Shown: positions 8,243-16,967 of the stretch, one piece after another
Layout of the letters: every line of letters begins with the position of its first letter
Position numbering within the stretch: position 1 is the stretch's first letter
NCBI RefSeq assembly: GCF_000378145.1
Contig: NZ_KB899280.1
Location: 62,001 to 126,000 of the forward strand
Source: Saccharibacillus kuerlensis DSM 22868
GTDB taxonomy: Bacteria; Bacillota; Bacilli; Paenibacillales; Paenibacillaceae
Direction: 5' to 3'
DNA: 64,000 nucleotides
Program-made: the position numbers and the translations under genes
The notes under the pieces: generated by a model
What the model saw: only the letters and a program-made list of their open reading frames with translations
Database searches by the model: none
Told to the model about the DNA's origin: nothing

Positions 8243-9139
8243 ATGTCCGATATTCACAATCAGACAAGCGCTGAACACGAATCAAGTAAGCTTGAGGCAC
8301 TGAAGCTTGAGAAACTGCTTGCGACCGAGTTCAATCCTTCGCAGCTGCAGCCGCAATTTTATATGACGGCCGAACTAAAACCTGGTGCAGAGCTCACTAT
8401 GGTGCTTGAAGAACTGTCCACACCCGAAGGTGCCAGCCAATTTCTTCGAGCTTTTGCCGATGTACTGCAGGCACCGGATTTGCAGGCAGCCGTCACCTAT
8501 TTCTGCAGCTGGTACAGCGGAGTTGCTGTCGCTTCCTTGTATTTCCTAGGCGGAGAACAATTGCGACCCGATTTTTCCGCAGCAAATATCAAAGTCCAGT
8601 TGTTCCGGTTGGAGAACGGACATTCACTTAATTTTGTAATTGGCAGTCGAATCGTCAGTCGGGCACCGTTGGATGTGAAGGAGCAAGAAGAATGGGTTCG
8701 AGAAGGGTTGACAGCGTTTTACGGAGAAACCTGTCGCAAAATTTTCGAGAATTTTGCGGAGCTGTCAGGACTGCCTATCGGTATGATCTGGGCACAACTG
8801 CCGGGCAGATTGGACTATTTTGTAGGAACGTGGAAGAACTCCATGGAGAACGTTTCTACGACTGAGAAGGAGAGGGGATTTGAAGAGCGAAGAGAGCGTC
8901 TTGAACAGGCTTACCACATATTGAAGAATCTTGATTCGGACATATTTGGTCGCAAAAAGAACCCATTCGATATTCGCTTTCGTTATGTCGAGCACCCGAC
9001 AGATCCTTCCCAGCAGATGCAAATGCGTCCAAGCTGCTGCCTGTATCATATGCTTCCTCGAGCGGAATATTGTTATAACTGTCCCAAACTCAATGAAAAG
9101 GATCGGGCAGAACGTCGAGCTCGGGTACAAGCCCAATGA
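8243..9139 (+). CDS. FhuF-like (2Fe-2S) protein, probable ferric-siderophore reductase
   Basis: 298 residues from ATG 8243, with AAAGGGTGA upstream. The diagnostic feature is the C-terminal cysteine pattern C265-C266-x10-C277-x2-C280 (SCCLYHMLPRAEYCYNCPKL), which in FhuF-type siderophore-iron reductases binds an unusual [2Fe-2S] cluster. The rest is soluble with no signal peptide, consistent with a cytoplasmic reductase that releases iron from imported siderophores. No siderophore transporter or Fur-box-like site was noticed nearby; the next gene overlaps its stop codon and is a phosphoesterase, so the link to iron rests on the cysteine motif alone. Confidence 0.7.
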   Translation: MSDIHNQTSAEHESSKLEALKLEKLLATEFNPSQLQPQFYMTAELKPGAELTMVLEELSTPEGASQFLRAFADVLQAPDLQAAVTYFCSWYSGVAVASLYFLGGEQLRPDFSAANIKVQLFRLENGHSLNFVIGSRIVSRAPLDVKEQEEWVREGLTAFYGETCRKIFENFAELSGLPIGMIWAQLPGRLDYFVGTWKNSMENVSTTEKERGFEERRERLEQAYHILKNLDSDIFGRKKNPFDIRFRYVEHPTDPSQQMQMRPSCCLYHMLPRAEYCYNCPKLNEKDRAERRARVQAQ

Positions 9140-9753
9140 ACCAACTCAATTCCCTCATGGGGCCGATCCGCGGCCGCACAAACAAGACGGAAGTCGAACT
9201 CACTACGGAGAAACTTGAGTCAAGTGAACCTGTCAAAATTGTTGTCGTAGCCGATACTCATATGCCGCGTATGGCAAAAGCACTTCCGCCTACACTTACA
9301 GAAGAGCTGAAGGATGCCGACCTGATCCTGCATGCCGGTGACTGGACTTCGCCGGACATATACGACCTGTTCGCCGTTTATGCGCCTATATACGGGGTGG
9401 CCGGCAATAACGATGGAGCGGCAATAGCAGAACACTGGGGATACCGACGTATTGTCGAGATTGCTGGTTGGCAAATCGGTCTGACACACGGACATCTGGG
9501 CAGAGGTGGCGGTACTCAAGCTAACGCAGCAGCTGCATTTGAAGGAGAGGAAGTGGACATGATAGTTTTCGGTCATTCTCATATCCCTTTTCTGTCTCAC
9601 GATACTATGATAAGCGAAGATAGAAAGGTCTCGCTTTTTAACCCTGGTTCACCAACGGATAAGCGATGGCAGAAACGTTATTCATTCGGAATTATTACCT
9701 TAAACGGAATGCTTGTAAGCTTCGAGCATCGCTATTATGATTCGAAAATCTAA
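9136..9753 (+). CDS. YfcE/MJ0936-family metallophosphoesterase
   Basis: 205 residues; ATG 9136 overlaps the stop of the preceding gene (ATGA), so translation is likely coupled. All metallophosphoesterase blocks are visible: VVVADTHMPR, LILHAGDWTS, GVAGNNDG, LTHGHLGRGG and IVFGHSHIPF, then NPGSP. These bind two metal ions for hydrolysis of phosphodiesters. The first 30 residues are a poorly conserved extension, so a later start is possible though no better ribosome binding site is evident. It belongs to the small single-domain branch of unknown physiological substrate, probably cytoplasmic. Confidence 0.85.
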   Translation: MNQLNSLMGPIRGRTNKTEVELTTEKLESSEPVKIVVVADTHMPRMAKALPPTLTEELKDADLILHAGDWTSPDIYDLFAVYAPIYGVAGNNDGAAIAEHWGYRRIVEIAGWQIGLTHGHLGRGGGTQANAAAAFEGEEVDMIVFGHSHIPFLSHDTMISEDRKVSLFNPGSPTDKRWQKRYSFGIITLNGMLVSFEHRYYDSKI

Positions 9754-9774
9754 GAGTTTTGTTAACGCTGTGTT

Positions 9775-9803
9775 TTGACCATGTAAAGAGAGTGTTTTAT
9801 AAT
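9775..9803 (+). promoter_or_regulatory. Strong SigA promoter of the lipoteichoic acid synthase gene
   Basis: TTGACC (9775-9780), 17-bp spacer, TATAAT (9798-9803), placed 45 bp before the chosen start codon. Confidence 0.8.
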
Positions 9804-9848
9804 GAGACTTGGACTCAACATTCTCTTACTAAAGAAGGTAATGAAACA

Positions 9849-11816
9849 ATGAAACTGATTTCGGCTCATTCCAAGACGAGCCATAGACCTGACCGCATAT
9901 TTCTGGTCTCGGTCTGTCTGTTATTTGTCAAGCTGCTGCTGCTGCGCTGGTTCTTTTTTGCGGAATATGAACTGGGCGGAATATTTATCGATCTGCTAAC
10001 GGCAATTGGGTTAACCTGTTTGCTGGAATTACTGGTACCGCGGCGTTGGAGAACAGCCGTCGCCTGGCCGGTTAATCTTTTATTATCCGTCATGTTTTTC
10101 TCGGCTGCCGTCTACCAATCGTATTTCGGCTCCGTGCCGACGTACATCGTCTTAGGTTCGCTTGGTCAGGTTCCTGAAGTCGGCAATGTACTCGGAGGTT
10201 TGATCAAACCTGCGTATTTCATTTTTTTTGCTGACCTTCTAATCAAAGGCGGGCGGCTGGCTCTAGTAGCAGTACGGAAGCGCCGATCACGCGGAAACTT
10301 GTCGTTCAATAAAGAAAGCGGTTTGATCTTTTGGAACGAAGCCGCTACCCGAATGAGCCGCATCGTAGTGGCATTAATGCTGGTGGTCTGTCTGCTGCTG
10401 TCCGGGGTATGGATCAATCGGGGTTCTGCAATCAGCAATGAAATTATTCGGGCTGAAAATATCGGTTTTCTAAACTATCAGGTCAGCACGGCGATTGAAA
10501 AACGCAAAGAGCGCGATTTGATTGCTGCGACATCGCCCCAAGAGATTGCTGAGCAGGTGAAGGAACTGCAGGCTTCTTTTCCTTATAACGATCAGGGGAA
10601 AAAGTCCTCTCCAGCCGGAGACTCACCCGCTTACTTTGGTTCAGCCAAAGGAATGAATATTGTAGTCGTACAGATGGAATCGTTTCAGACCTTCCCGATT
10701 GGCTACAATCTGGACGGAACTGAAGTAACGCCGAATCTGAACGCATTGATCGAACAAAGTTTTTACTTCCGGCATATTTTTCAGCAGATCGGGCAGGGCA
10801 ATACGTCGGATTCCGAATTTATTTCGAACACGTCGATCTATCCGACAGCGCAGATTGCCATGTCGACCGGTTACGGCGATCGGGTTATTCCGAGTTCGCC
10901 GCGCTTATTAGGAGATAAAGGATACAAGACAGCCACCTTCCAGATCAATAACGCCTCGTTTTGGAATCGAAACCAGCTGTACCCGGCACTCGGTTTTCAG
11001 AGCTATTACGATAAACCCAGCTACAAGAACGATCATTTCAACAACTTCGGCGCTTCAGATGAGGAGATGTATCGTGTCGGCCTGGAAAAAATCGACGAAA
11101 TGAGTGCCGACGGTTCACCCTTTTACGTGCAGTTCGTTACGACATCCAGTCATGCGCCGTTTGATGTGCCAAAAGAGTTTGCACAAATTCATATTCCCGA
11201 ACGGCTGCAGGGAACTCAGCTGGGTAGGTATATGAACGCCCAACATTACACGGATTATGCGCTCGGCAAGCTGATCGACGGTCTGAAGCAGAAGGGACTA
11301 TGGGATAATACGATGCTGGTCGTATACGGGGATCATGGCGGATTGTCTACAACCGAGAACGATCCCGATTGGGTATCCTCGATGCTGGACATTTCGTATG
11401 AAGCCAATATAAGCCGTCTTAACGTCCCGCTGATCGTTCGCGTTCCCGGTTTCAATGACGGAAAAGTAGTGGAGCTGGCAGGCGGTCAAATGGATATTGT
11501 GCCTACGCTAATGAACCTACTTGGCATATCGCTGGAAAAGGAAGGCTATCTGGCATTCGGACGGGATCTTCTAAATACGGATCGGAATGTGATTGGAATT
11601 CGTTATTATCTGCCGACCGGATCATTTGTCGGAGACGGCATTTTATTCATTCCGGGAAAAGGCTTTGAAGATGGCAAAGCTGTTTCTCTGAAAACGCACG
11701 AGCCGATTGCCGATCTTGAACCGTATCGGGATGATTATGAATACATTTTGAAGCTGATGAAATCATCGGACGATTATGTGAATTTATTGCCAAAACGCGG
11801 ACCTGGACTGCAATAG
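9849..11816 (+). CDS. LtaS-family polyglycerolphosphate lipoteichoic acid synthase
   Basis: 655 residues from ATG 9849, preceded by AGAAGGTA; an in-frame ATG at 9759 lies upstream of the promoter and is rejected. Five membrane helices occupy about residues 20-230. The extracellular sulfatase-fold domain follows: GMNIVVVQMESFQTF with the metal-binding Glu, GQGNTSDSEF with the catalytic Thr that accepts the phosphoglycerol, and YGDHGGL with metal-binding Asp and His. It polymerises glycerol phosphate from phosphatidylglycerol onto a glycolipid anchor at the outer face of the membrane. It has its own strong promoter. Related proteins include stress-induced and primase paralogues, so the exact LtaS subtype is not certain. 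Confidence 0.9.
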   Translation: MKLISAHSKTSHRPDRIFLVSVCLLFVKLLLLRWFFFAEYELGGIFIDLLTAIGLTCLLELLVPRRWRTAVAWPVNLLLSVMFFSAAVYQSYFGSVPTYIVLGSLGQVPEVGNVLGGLIKPAYFIFFADLLIKGGRLALVAVRKRRSRGNLSFNKESGLIFWNEAATRMSRIVVALMLVVCLLLSGVWINRGSAISNEIIRAENIGFLNYQVSTAIEKRKERDLIAATSPQEIAEQVKELQASFPYNDQGKKSSPAGDSPAYFGSAKGMNIVVVQMESFQTFPIGYNLDGTEVTPNLNALIEQSFYFRHIFQQIGQGNTSDSEFISNTSIYPTAQIAMSTGYGDRVIPSSPRLLGDKGYKTATFQINNASFWNRNQLYPALGFQSYYDKPSYKNDHFNNFGASDEEMYRVGLEKIDEMSADGSPFYVQFVTTSSHAPFDVPKEFAQIHIPERLQGTQLGRYMNAQHYTDYALGKLIDGLKQKGLWDNTMLVVYGDHGGLSTTENDPDWVSSMLDISYEANISRLNVPLIVRVPGFNDGKVVELAGGQMDIVPTLMNLLGISLEKEGYLAFGRDLLNTDRNVIGIRYYLPTGSFVGDGILFIPGKGFEDGKAVSLKTHEPIADLEPYRDDYEYILKLMKSSDDYVNLLPKRGPGLQ

Positions 11817-11853
11817 TTTCAAACAATCCGTTGAAAGCAGAGAGGATGGTCGT

Positions 11854-12432
11854 ATGATACAGCAGCCTGTCAGATGCCGATGGGTTAACGACGATCCGTT
11901 GTATATCCGTTATCATGACGAGGAATGGGGCGTACCGGTACACGACGACCGGCAGTGGTTTGAGCTGCTGACACTGGAAGGTGCACAGGCAGGACTAAGC
12001 TGGTATACGGTATTGAAAAAGAGAGAGCATTATCGTCTGGTGATGGATCAATTCGATCCGGAAATTGCTGCACAGTATGGACCGGACAAAATAGAGGAAT
12101 GGATGCAGGACGCCGGAATTATTCGCAATCGCTTGAAGCTAAAGTCCGTTATTCAGAACGCAAATGCTTTTCTGCGCGTGCAGAAGGAATTCGGCAGTTT
12201 TGACAATTATATTTGGGAATTCGTAAACGATCGTCCAATTGCCGGACATCGCGTCAAGCCGGAGGATGTCCCTGCCAGAACGGAAATTTCAGACCGGCTG
12301 AGTAAAGACTTGAAGAAACGAGGCTTCAGTTTTGTCGGCAGTACGATTTGCTACGCGCTGATGCAGGCCGGGGGCATGGTCAATGACCACCTGAAAGATT
12401 GTTTCCGTCATCCTTCGCATTCGAAACAATAA
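11854..12432 (+). CDS. tag: DNA-3-methyladenine glycosylase I
   Basis: 192 residues; AGAGAGGA lies before ATG 11854. The N-terminus CRWVNDDPLYIRYHDEEWG and the block LTLEGAQAGLSWYTVLKKRE are diagnostic of Tag. The four zinc ligands of this family are present: C8, H21, H179 and C183 (NDHLKDCF). It excises 3-methyladenine from alkylated DNA as the first step of base excision repair. It follows the LtaS gene by 37 bp and may be cotranscribed with it. Confidence 0.95.
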   Translation: MIQQPVRCRWVNDDPLYIRYHDEEWGVPVHDDRQWFELLTLEGAQAGLSWYTVLKKREHYRLVMDQFDPEIAAQYGPDKIEEWMQDAGIIRNRLKLKSVIQNANAFLRVQKEFGSFDNYIWEFVNDRPIAGHRVKPEDVPARTEISDRLSKDLKKRGFSFVGSTICYALMQAGGMVNDHLKDCFRHPSHSKQ

Positions 12433-12539
12433 GGAGGGACCAATCAAATTGCATTTCTTCGCGTCGCACCGCAATCCAGGCGGGTAAAGCTATAGTAAAG
12501 GCAGTATAGGCTGCACCGAAGGAAAGGAGCAATTGAACA

Positions 12540-12695
12540 ATGAAGGTTATGATTACCCAACAGGAAGCGATGCAGCGGAAGATTTGGGACAAAATCATCG
12601 ATATGTTCGGCCTGGACAAGGATCAAGATTACTGGGAGAAAGAGCAGTTCATTTTGACTGAAGAACAGGCACGTGAGGTAGGCTTGATTCGCTGA
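12540..12695 (+). CDS. Small conserved-looking protein, 51 residues, unknown function
   Basis: ATG 12540 follows AAAGGAGC at about 10 bp, and the frame runs 51 residues to TGA 12693-12695. The product is charged and helical (WDKIIDMFGLDKDQDYWEKE, ending EEQAREVGLIR) with no membrane segment. It lies between tag and a strong bidirectional terminator. The good ribosome binding site and normal protein-like composition argue for a real gene. I do not recognise the family. Confidence 0.6.
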   Translation: MKVMITQQEAMQRKIWDKIIDMFGLDKDQDYWEKEQFILTEEQAREVGLIR

Positions 12696-12750
12696 TAAGC
12701 CGAGAATCCGAGTGTTTCAAGCGATGAAGCATTTTCTGAAATATGAAGTA

Positions 12751-12798
12751 AAAAAAGCTGTTTCGATTCCGCAGTTGCGGAGCGAAACAGCTTTTTTT
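12751..12798. terminator. Bidirectional terminator between convergent genes
   Basis: AAAAAAGCTGTTTCG (12751-12765) pairs perfectly with CGAAACAGCTTTTTT (12783-12797). It has A and T tracts on both sides, so it can end both the + strand gene ending at 12695 and the - strand gene ending at 12841. Confidence 0.85.
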
Positions 12799-12840
12799 GT
12801 CCGTATAATTATCCGAATCGCAAGCGTAGAACTCAGCAGC

Positions 12841-14493
12841 CTAGCCAATCCGACTGTGACGATTCGCAAACCAGATTCCAGGCAGGTCATCTATGCTCAT
12901 TGGCCTGCAGATTAAGTAACCTTGGATATTGGGACAGCCCATATCCATCAACTGGATGAGCTGATCGCCATCTTCTACGCCTTCCGCAACGACATCAAGA
13001 TCCATAGCCCGTGCCATAACAAGCAGCGCGGAAATAACAGCCGGATTCATCTGCACAATAAACGATCGATCCAGCTTGAATTTGTCGATCGGAATTTGTG
13101 CCAGAATTCCTAGGGAAGAATAGCCGGTTCCAAAATCATCGAGTGAAATCATATAACCTTGTTCTCTCAGCTGCTTCAGAATAACGCAGATCTGTTCAAG
13201 ATTACGCATAACGAGCGTTTCGGTTACCTCCAAATCAAACTGCCGAGGAGTCAGTCCTTCCTCTGCAATAATCGCGTTCAGTCGGTCAATAAATTGCTCT
13301 TCTTCAAACTGAGCCCGTGAAATATTGACGGCAATACGCACATCCGGACCGAATTTTTCGCGAATCCGTGGAAAGTCTTTGCAGGCTTGTCGGATCACCC
13401 ATTCGCCAATCGGAACGATCAATCCGGTTTCTTCCGCAACGGGAATAAAATCTGCGGGAGATACAAGTCCCGAGTGTCCGAGATTCCAGCGCAGCAGAGC
13501 CTCTACTTCGACAACTTTATTGTGCAGCGGATCGAAAATCGGCTGATAATGCAGCAGCAGCTCCTCGCGCTCAATGCATTGATTAAGTGCAATCTCATAA
13601 TCGAATTTGACAAGCTGATCGTAATGAAAGGCTTCGTTAAAGACATGATATCGGCTTCGGCCTTTGCTTTTGGCATAATAAAGCGCGATATCGGCCTGAC
13701 GAAGCAGAGTAGACAAATCTGTCCGCTCAGCGGCCGAAGAAATGCCGAGACTCGCACTGACACGAACCATTTGTTGCCCTAGTTGAAACGGCTTGTCCAG
13801 CACTTCCAGAATCCGTTTCGCTATCTCTTCGGGTCGGGAAATCGGTGTCTCGCATACAATGATAAACTCGTCGGCTCCTTGACGAGCAATCACATAAGGG
13901 GCGCCGAACGAATTCCTGAAGCGCTGGGCAACTTCAATCAGCAGCGTGTCGCCGACTTCATGTCCGAGCGCATCGTTAATATTTTTGAAATTATCGAGAT
14001 CAATTAGAAACAAGCAGAATGGCTTATGGGTAAATTCGTATAAGAAGCGTCGGTTGAAAAGTTGGGTCAGCTCATCATGATACGCGTAGTGGTGCAGTCT
14101 CTGTTCTGATTCCTCACTCGTTACCATATCGCGCGTCATACAAGCGACAGCTTGAACTTCTCCTTGGTCGTTAAAAATTGGTGAGAGAATGCTTTCTCCG
14201 CTGAGGGCTCCGCTCGGAAGCAGAATTCCGTCTTCAAAACGGACGCTTCGACGTTCATCGACGACTTTCAAGTATTTTTGATGTAAGTATCTGCCCATTT
14301 CCGGTTCATGTTCAAACACTTCAAAAAAAGTTCGCCCTTCATGTTCAGGTCCAATGCCGCTGAGTTTAGCCGCTGCACGATTAACATAGCGGTAGCGAAA
14401 TTGCTCGCCATCCCAGTTCATCAAATAAATGCAATCTTCGATCGCATGAAGGAGCTGACTCAGATAGGCTTCCGGACGTTCTGGTTTTCTCAT
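12841..14493 (-). CDS. PAS-GGDEF-EAL protein, probable c-di-GMP phosphodiesterase
   Basis: 550 residues from ATG 14493, which has AAGGAGGAAA at good distance; an in-frame ATG 42 bp upstream lacks one. Domains: PAS about 10-125, GGDEF about 135-295, EAL about 310-545. The GGDEF active site reads RQGADEF, so the second Gly is Ala and cyclase activity is doubtful. The EAL domain looks intact: EVEALLRW, AVNISRAQF, DLEVTETLVM, LDDFGTGYSSL, the Lys in FKLDRSF, VAEGVE and QGYLICRP. It probably degrades c-di-GMP, with the GGDEF as a GTP-binding regulatory domain. It has no membrane segment. It is transcribed alone on the - strand. Confidence 0.88.
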   Translation of the reverse strand: MRKPERPEAYLSQLLHAIEDCIYLMNWDGEQFRYRYVNRAAAKLSGIGPEHEGRTFFEVFEHEPEMGRYLHQKYLKVVDERRSVRFEDGILLPSGALSGESILSPIFNDQGEVQAVACMTRDMVTSEESEQRLHHYAYHDELTQLFNRRFLYEFTHKPFCLFLIDLDNFKNINDALGHEVGDTLLIEVAQRFRNSFGAPYVIARQGADEFIIVCETPISRPEEIAKRILEVLDKPFQLGQQMVRVSASLGISSAAERTDLSTLLRQADIALYYAKSKGRSRYHVFNEAFHYDQLVKFDYEIALNQCIEREELLLHYQPIFDPLHNKVVEVEALLRWNLGHSGLVSPADFIPVAEETGLIVPIGEWVIRQACKDFPRIREKFGPDVRIAVNISRAQFEEEQFIDRLNAIIAEEGLTPRQFDLEVTETLVMRNLEQICVILKQLREQGYMISLDDFGTGYSSLGILAQIPIDKFKLDRSFIVQMNPAVISALLVMARAMDLDVVAEGVEDGDQLIQLMDMGCPNIQGYLICRPMSIDDLPGIWFANRHSRIG

Positions 14494-14636
14494 TTTGCAG
14501 ATTTCCTCCTTGTTGACGCTGATCCGAGATACCATAATCGCATAGTCCTATAATACTATGTGCAGTTTCAAGCGCCAAGGGAAGAAAGGGGGATAGGACT
14601 TTTAAAGACGGGTTTGAGCTTTCCCATTTTGCGAAA

Positions 14637-14662
14637 GTTTGACCCCAATTGTCGAAGGGTAC
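14637..14662 (+). promoter_or_regulatory. SigB-like promoter
   Basis: GTTTGA (14637-14642), 14-bp spacer, GGGTAC (14657-14662), close to the general-stress sigma-B consensus GTTTAA-N12-15-GGGTAT. The next gene is a general-stress-type protein. The window also encodes RsbQ and PP2C partners of a sigma-B-like pathway. Confidence 0.5.
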
Positions 14663-14696
14663 AAATGTTTATAGCAAATAGCGGGGAGGAATTAAA

Positions 14697-15419
14697 ATGA
14701 ATAAGAAAATTTCGGCGACATTCGAACGTCAAGAAATGGCAGTAAAGGCTATTCGAGATCTTCAGGATGCAGGATATAATCGGGATGATATTTCCGTCGT
14801 TGCTAAAGAAACACAGGAATCAGAAGAAATTCGCAATGAAACAGGGACTAAAGCACCGGAAGGTATGACAACTGGAGCTTTGACAGGCGGTGCACTCGGC
14901 GGTGCGGCTGGAGTTATTGCAAGTCTCGGCGCTCTGGCTATTCCAGGAATCGGACCGCTGCTTGCAGCCGGACCGATTGCTGCAGGACTTGCGGGAGCTA
15001 CAGTAGGAGCAGGTGTTGGAGGACTTACCGGAGGATTGATCGGCCTAGGTATTCCAGAGAAAGAAGCAAAATACTATGATGAACGGGTTCAGAACGGCGA
15101 TGTTCTGGTTATGGTTGATGCGGATGAAGCGATGCGAAGTCAAATCTATGAAATCTTTGAACGAAATGGAGCAAATAATACTTCGTACTTCGATCCGAAT
15201 GGGACAAGTCGCACTCCTGGAATGGCTCCGGTAGACGAAAGTGTGCCGCCAGCGGGTGTTCAACAGAACGAACTCAAGGATACGCCGGACCATTCCGTTG
15301 GACACTCGGTTCACGATCGTGAAGACGACATTGATATGCGCGACACAACAGATCCGACGCGGCAGTCTGCGAATCTGATTATCGGTCGAAGCGACCGACC
15401 TTATACGGATCGGAAATAG
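14697..15419 (+). CDS. General stress protein 17M-like (YflT-domain) protein
   Basis: 240 residues; GGGGAGGAA precedes ATG 14697. The N-terminus (KKISATFERQEMAVKAIRDL, then GYNRDDISVVAK) is the GSP17M/YflT alpha-beta fold. A Gly/Ala-rich segment from about residue 62 to 122 (TGGALGGAAGVIASLGALA and similar) resembles a glycine-zipper, membrane-active stretch. A second alpha-beta half contains YYDERVQNGDVLVMVDAD. The last 70 residues are polar and probably disordered. It belongs to general stress proteins whose biochemical role is unknown. The SigB-like promoter 35 bp upstream fits stress induction. Confidence 0.75.
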   Translation: MNKKISATFERQEMAVKAIRDLQDAGYNRDDISVVAKETQESEEIRNETGTKAPEGMTTGALTGGALGGAAGVIASLGALAIPGIGPLLAAGPIAAGLAGATVGAGVGGLTGGLIGLGIPEKEAKYYDERVQNGDVLVMVDADEAMRSQIYEIFERNGANNTSYFDPNGTSRTPGMAPVDESVPPAGVQQNELKDTPDHSVGHSVHDREDDIDMRDTTDPTRQSANLIIGRSDRPYTDRK

Positions 15420-15473
15420 AATACCGGCTTGTGAACTAAAAGATAAAAAAAGCGGGACATATCTATACAAGAA

Positions 15474-15507
15474 AGGACCGGGAGCACATGCTCTCGGTCC
15501 TTTTTTT
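15474..15507 (+). terminator. Intrinsic terminator
   Basis: AGGACCGGGAGCA (15474-15486) pairs with TGCTCTCGGTCCT (15489-15501) with one G-U-type mismatch, followed by a T tract to 15507. Confidence 0.85.
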
Positions 15508-15617
15508 GCTGCTGCCTGTCCAACTGCGCGTACAATTATCTATAGATCCACCTATACACTTGAACGGCAACCAATAGGTGCGGTCGCTTCAAATCATTAT
15601 CTATCGAGCGTACGGCT

Positions 15618-16841
15618 TTATACCGAAGCTTCCCGGGATTCAGTGTTCCCAGCGAGTCCGACTCGGCGCTGTTCTCCGCGATGATACAGACCGAAATATG
15701 CAGCCAAAGCGAGCAGAGCACAGATACCGCCGGTCAGATACATCGCCGAGTAGCTGAAGGATGCGGCGACCAAGCCGAGCAAATAGGATCCGAGTCCGTA
15801 GCCGAGATCGAAGAAGACGAAATAGGTACCGGTCGCAAGTCCGCTGCGGTGCGGAGGAGACGACTGGATCGCGAGTGTCTGGAAGCTCGGGATAATGGCG
15901 CCGTATCCCAGTCCGATTACGGCTGCCGTCAGCAGGAAAAACAGGGCGGTATCGGCCTGGCTAAGTGCGATCATGCCGACAGCGAACAGCGCGATGCCCG
16001 GATAGACAAGCACGTGCGCGCCGCGGCGATCGAACAGCCTTCCCGTGAACGGACGAGACAGCAGCACCATCGCGGCGAAGACGATAAAGAAGTAACTGGC
16101 GACGCTTTTCAAGCCGAGCGAGTCGGCATATACGGAGATAAACGTCGAGATCGCCCCGTAAGCGAAAGCGACGAGGAAACCCGCCATGGCCACCGGAATA
16201 GCGCGGAATTCGATAAAGCGCCGGATGTTCCAGGCACTCAAATCGCTGGGCTGACGTTCATGCTGCGGAATTGGCGTAATAACGCCGCAGACACAGGCAA
16301 GAACCGCGAAGACGACGATCAATCCGAACATGACCGGGTAGCCCGCTCCCGACGAAACGGACAAGCCGACGAACGGACCGAATACCATGGCCAAACTCAT
16401 AAACAGGGTGAAGTAGCCGATGCCTTCGCCTTTGCGTTTCCGGGGAATCACATCCAGTACGACAGTCGATGTCGTCGTGGCCGCGATACCAAAAGAGATG
16501 CCGTGCACGAAGCGCAGAGCAAGCAGCAGCGGATAACTATCTACCCAGAGATAGAAAAAGCTGCAGACCGCGAACATAACGACGGAGAAGACGAGCAGTT
16601 TTTTGCGGTTGATCTCATCCAGCCATTTTCCTGTCAGCGGACGGAAAATAACCGCCGCGATCACGAATATCGTCGTAACCAGTCCGATGCTGCCATTGTT
16701 GCCGTCCAGATGCTCAAGTGCATAGGCCGGAAGCGTCACGGCAAGAATATAAAAATTGATAAAAATAAAAAAGCTGCTGAAGCTTATTGTTAAAAAATTG
16801 CGCGTCCATAATCGTTCCTTAACCGAGTGGTTCTGTTCCAA
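15618..16841 (-). CDS. MFS-type efflux transporter
   Basis: 407 residues from a TTG at 16841, chosen because AGGAGGAT lies about 6-7 bp upstream; an in-frame ATG 45 bp further up has no site. Twelve membrane helices are predicted. MFS signatures: GKWLDEINRKKLLVFS between helices 2 and 3, and the repeat GRLFDRRGAHVLVYPG in the second half. It most resembles drug or sugar efflux members; the substrate is unknown. Its promoter contains MarR-like palindromes, so it is probably repressed until an inducer appears. No regulator gene is adjacent. Confidence 0.8.
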   Translation of the reverse strand: MEQNHSVKERLWTRNFLTISFSSFFIFINFYILAVTLPAYALEHLDGNNGSIGLVTTIFVIAAVIFRPLTGKWLDEINRKKLLVFSVVMFAVCSFFYLWVDSYPLLLALRFVHGISFGIAATTTSTVVLDVIPRKRKGEGIGYFTLFMSLAMVFGPFVGLSVSSGAGYPVMFGLIVVFAVLACVCGVITPIPQHERQPSDLSAWNIRRFIEFRAIPVAMAGFLVAFAYGAISTFISVYADSLGLKSVASYFFIVFAAMVLLSRPFTGRLFDRRGAHVLVYPGIALFAVGMIALSQADTALFFLLTAAVIGLGYGAIIPSFQTLAIQSSPPHRSGLATGTYFVFFDLGYGLGSYLLGLVAASFSYSAMYLTGGICALLALAAYFGLYHRGEQRRVGLAGNTESREASV

Positions 16842-16872
16842 AAAGTATCCTCCTGATCGCTTTCGAAAATAT

Positions 16873-16915
16873 AATTGTCTAAACAACTATATAAGATAAA
16901 TAGTTGTCCTGTCAA
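16873..16915 (-). promoter_or_regulatory. Promoter of the MFS gene with overlapping palindromic operators
   Basis: On the - strand TTGACA (16915-16910), 16-bp spacer, TATATA (16893-16888). ACAACTAT (16883-16890) and ATAGTTGT (16900-16907) form an inverted repeat lying between and over the promoter boxes, and AATTGTCTAAACAACT (16873-16888) is a near palindrome of the TTGT-N4-ACAA type typical of MarR-family operators. A bound repressor would block this promoter. Confidence 0.6.
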
Positions 16916-16945
16916 CAAATTGGGGATACAACTTTTCCAACAAAC

Positions 16946-16967
16946 AAAAAGCTCCGGTTATCCGGAG
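16946..16967 (-). terminator. Terminator overlapping the end of the membrane AraC gene
   Basis: On the - strand GCTCCGG-ATAA-CCGGAGC followed by TTTTTG. The stop codon of the upstream gene (16958-16960) lies in the loop, and its last codons form the 5' stem. Confidence 0.75.

Noticed and set aside
15681-16793. 370-codon open frame on the + strand
   Set aside because: Antisense to the MFS gene; composition (very Asp/Arg/Gln/Glu-rich) is typical of a reversed membrane protein.
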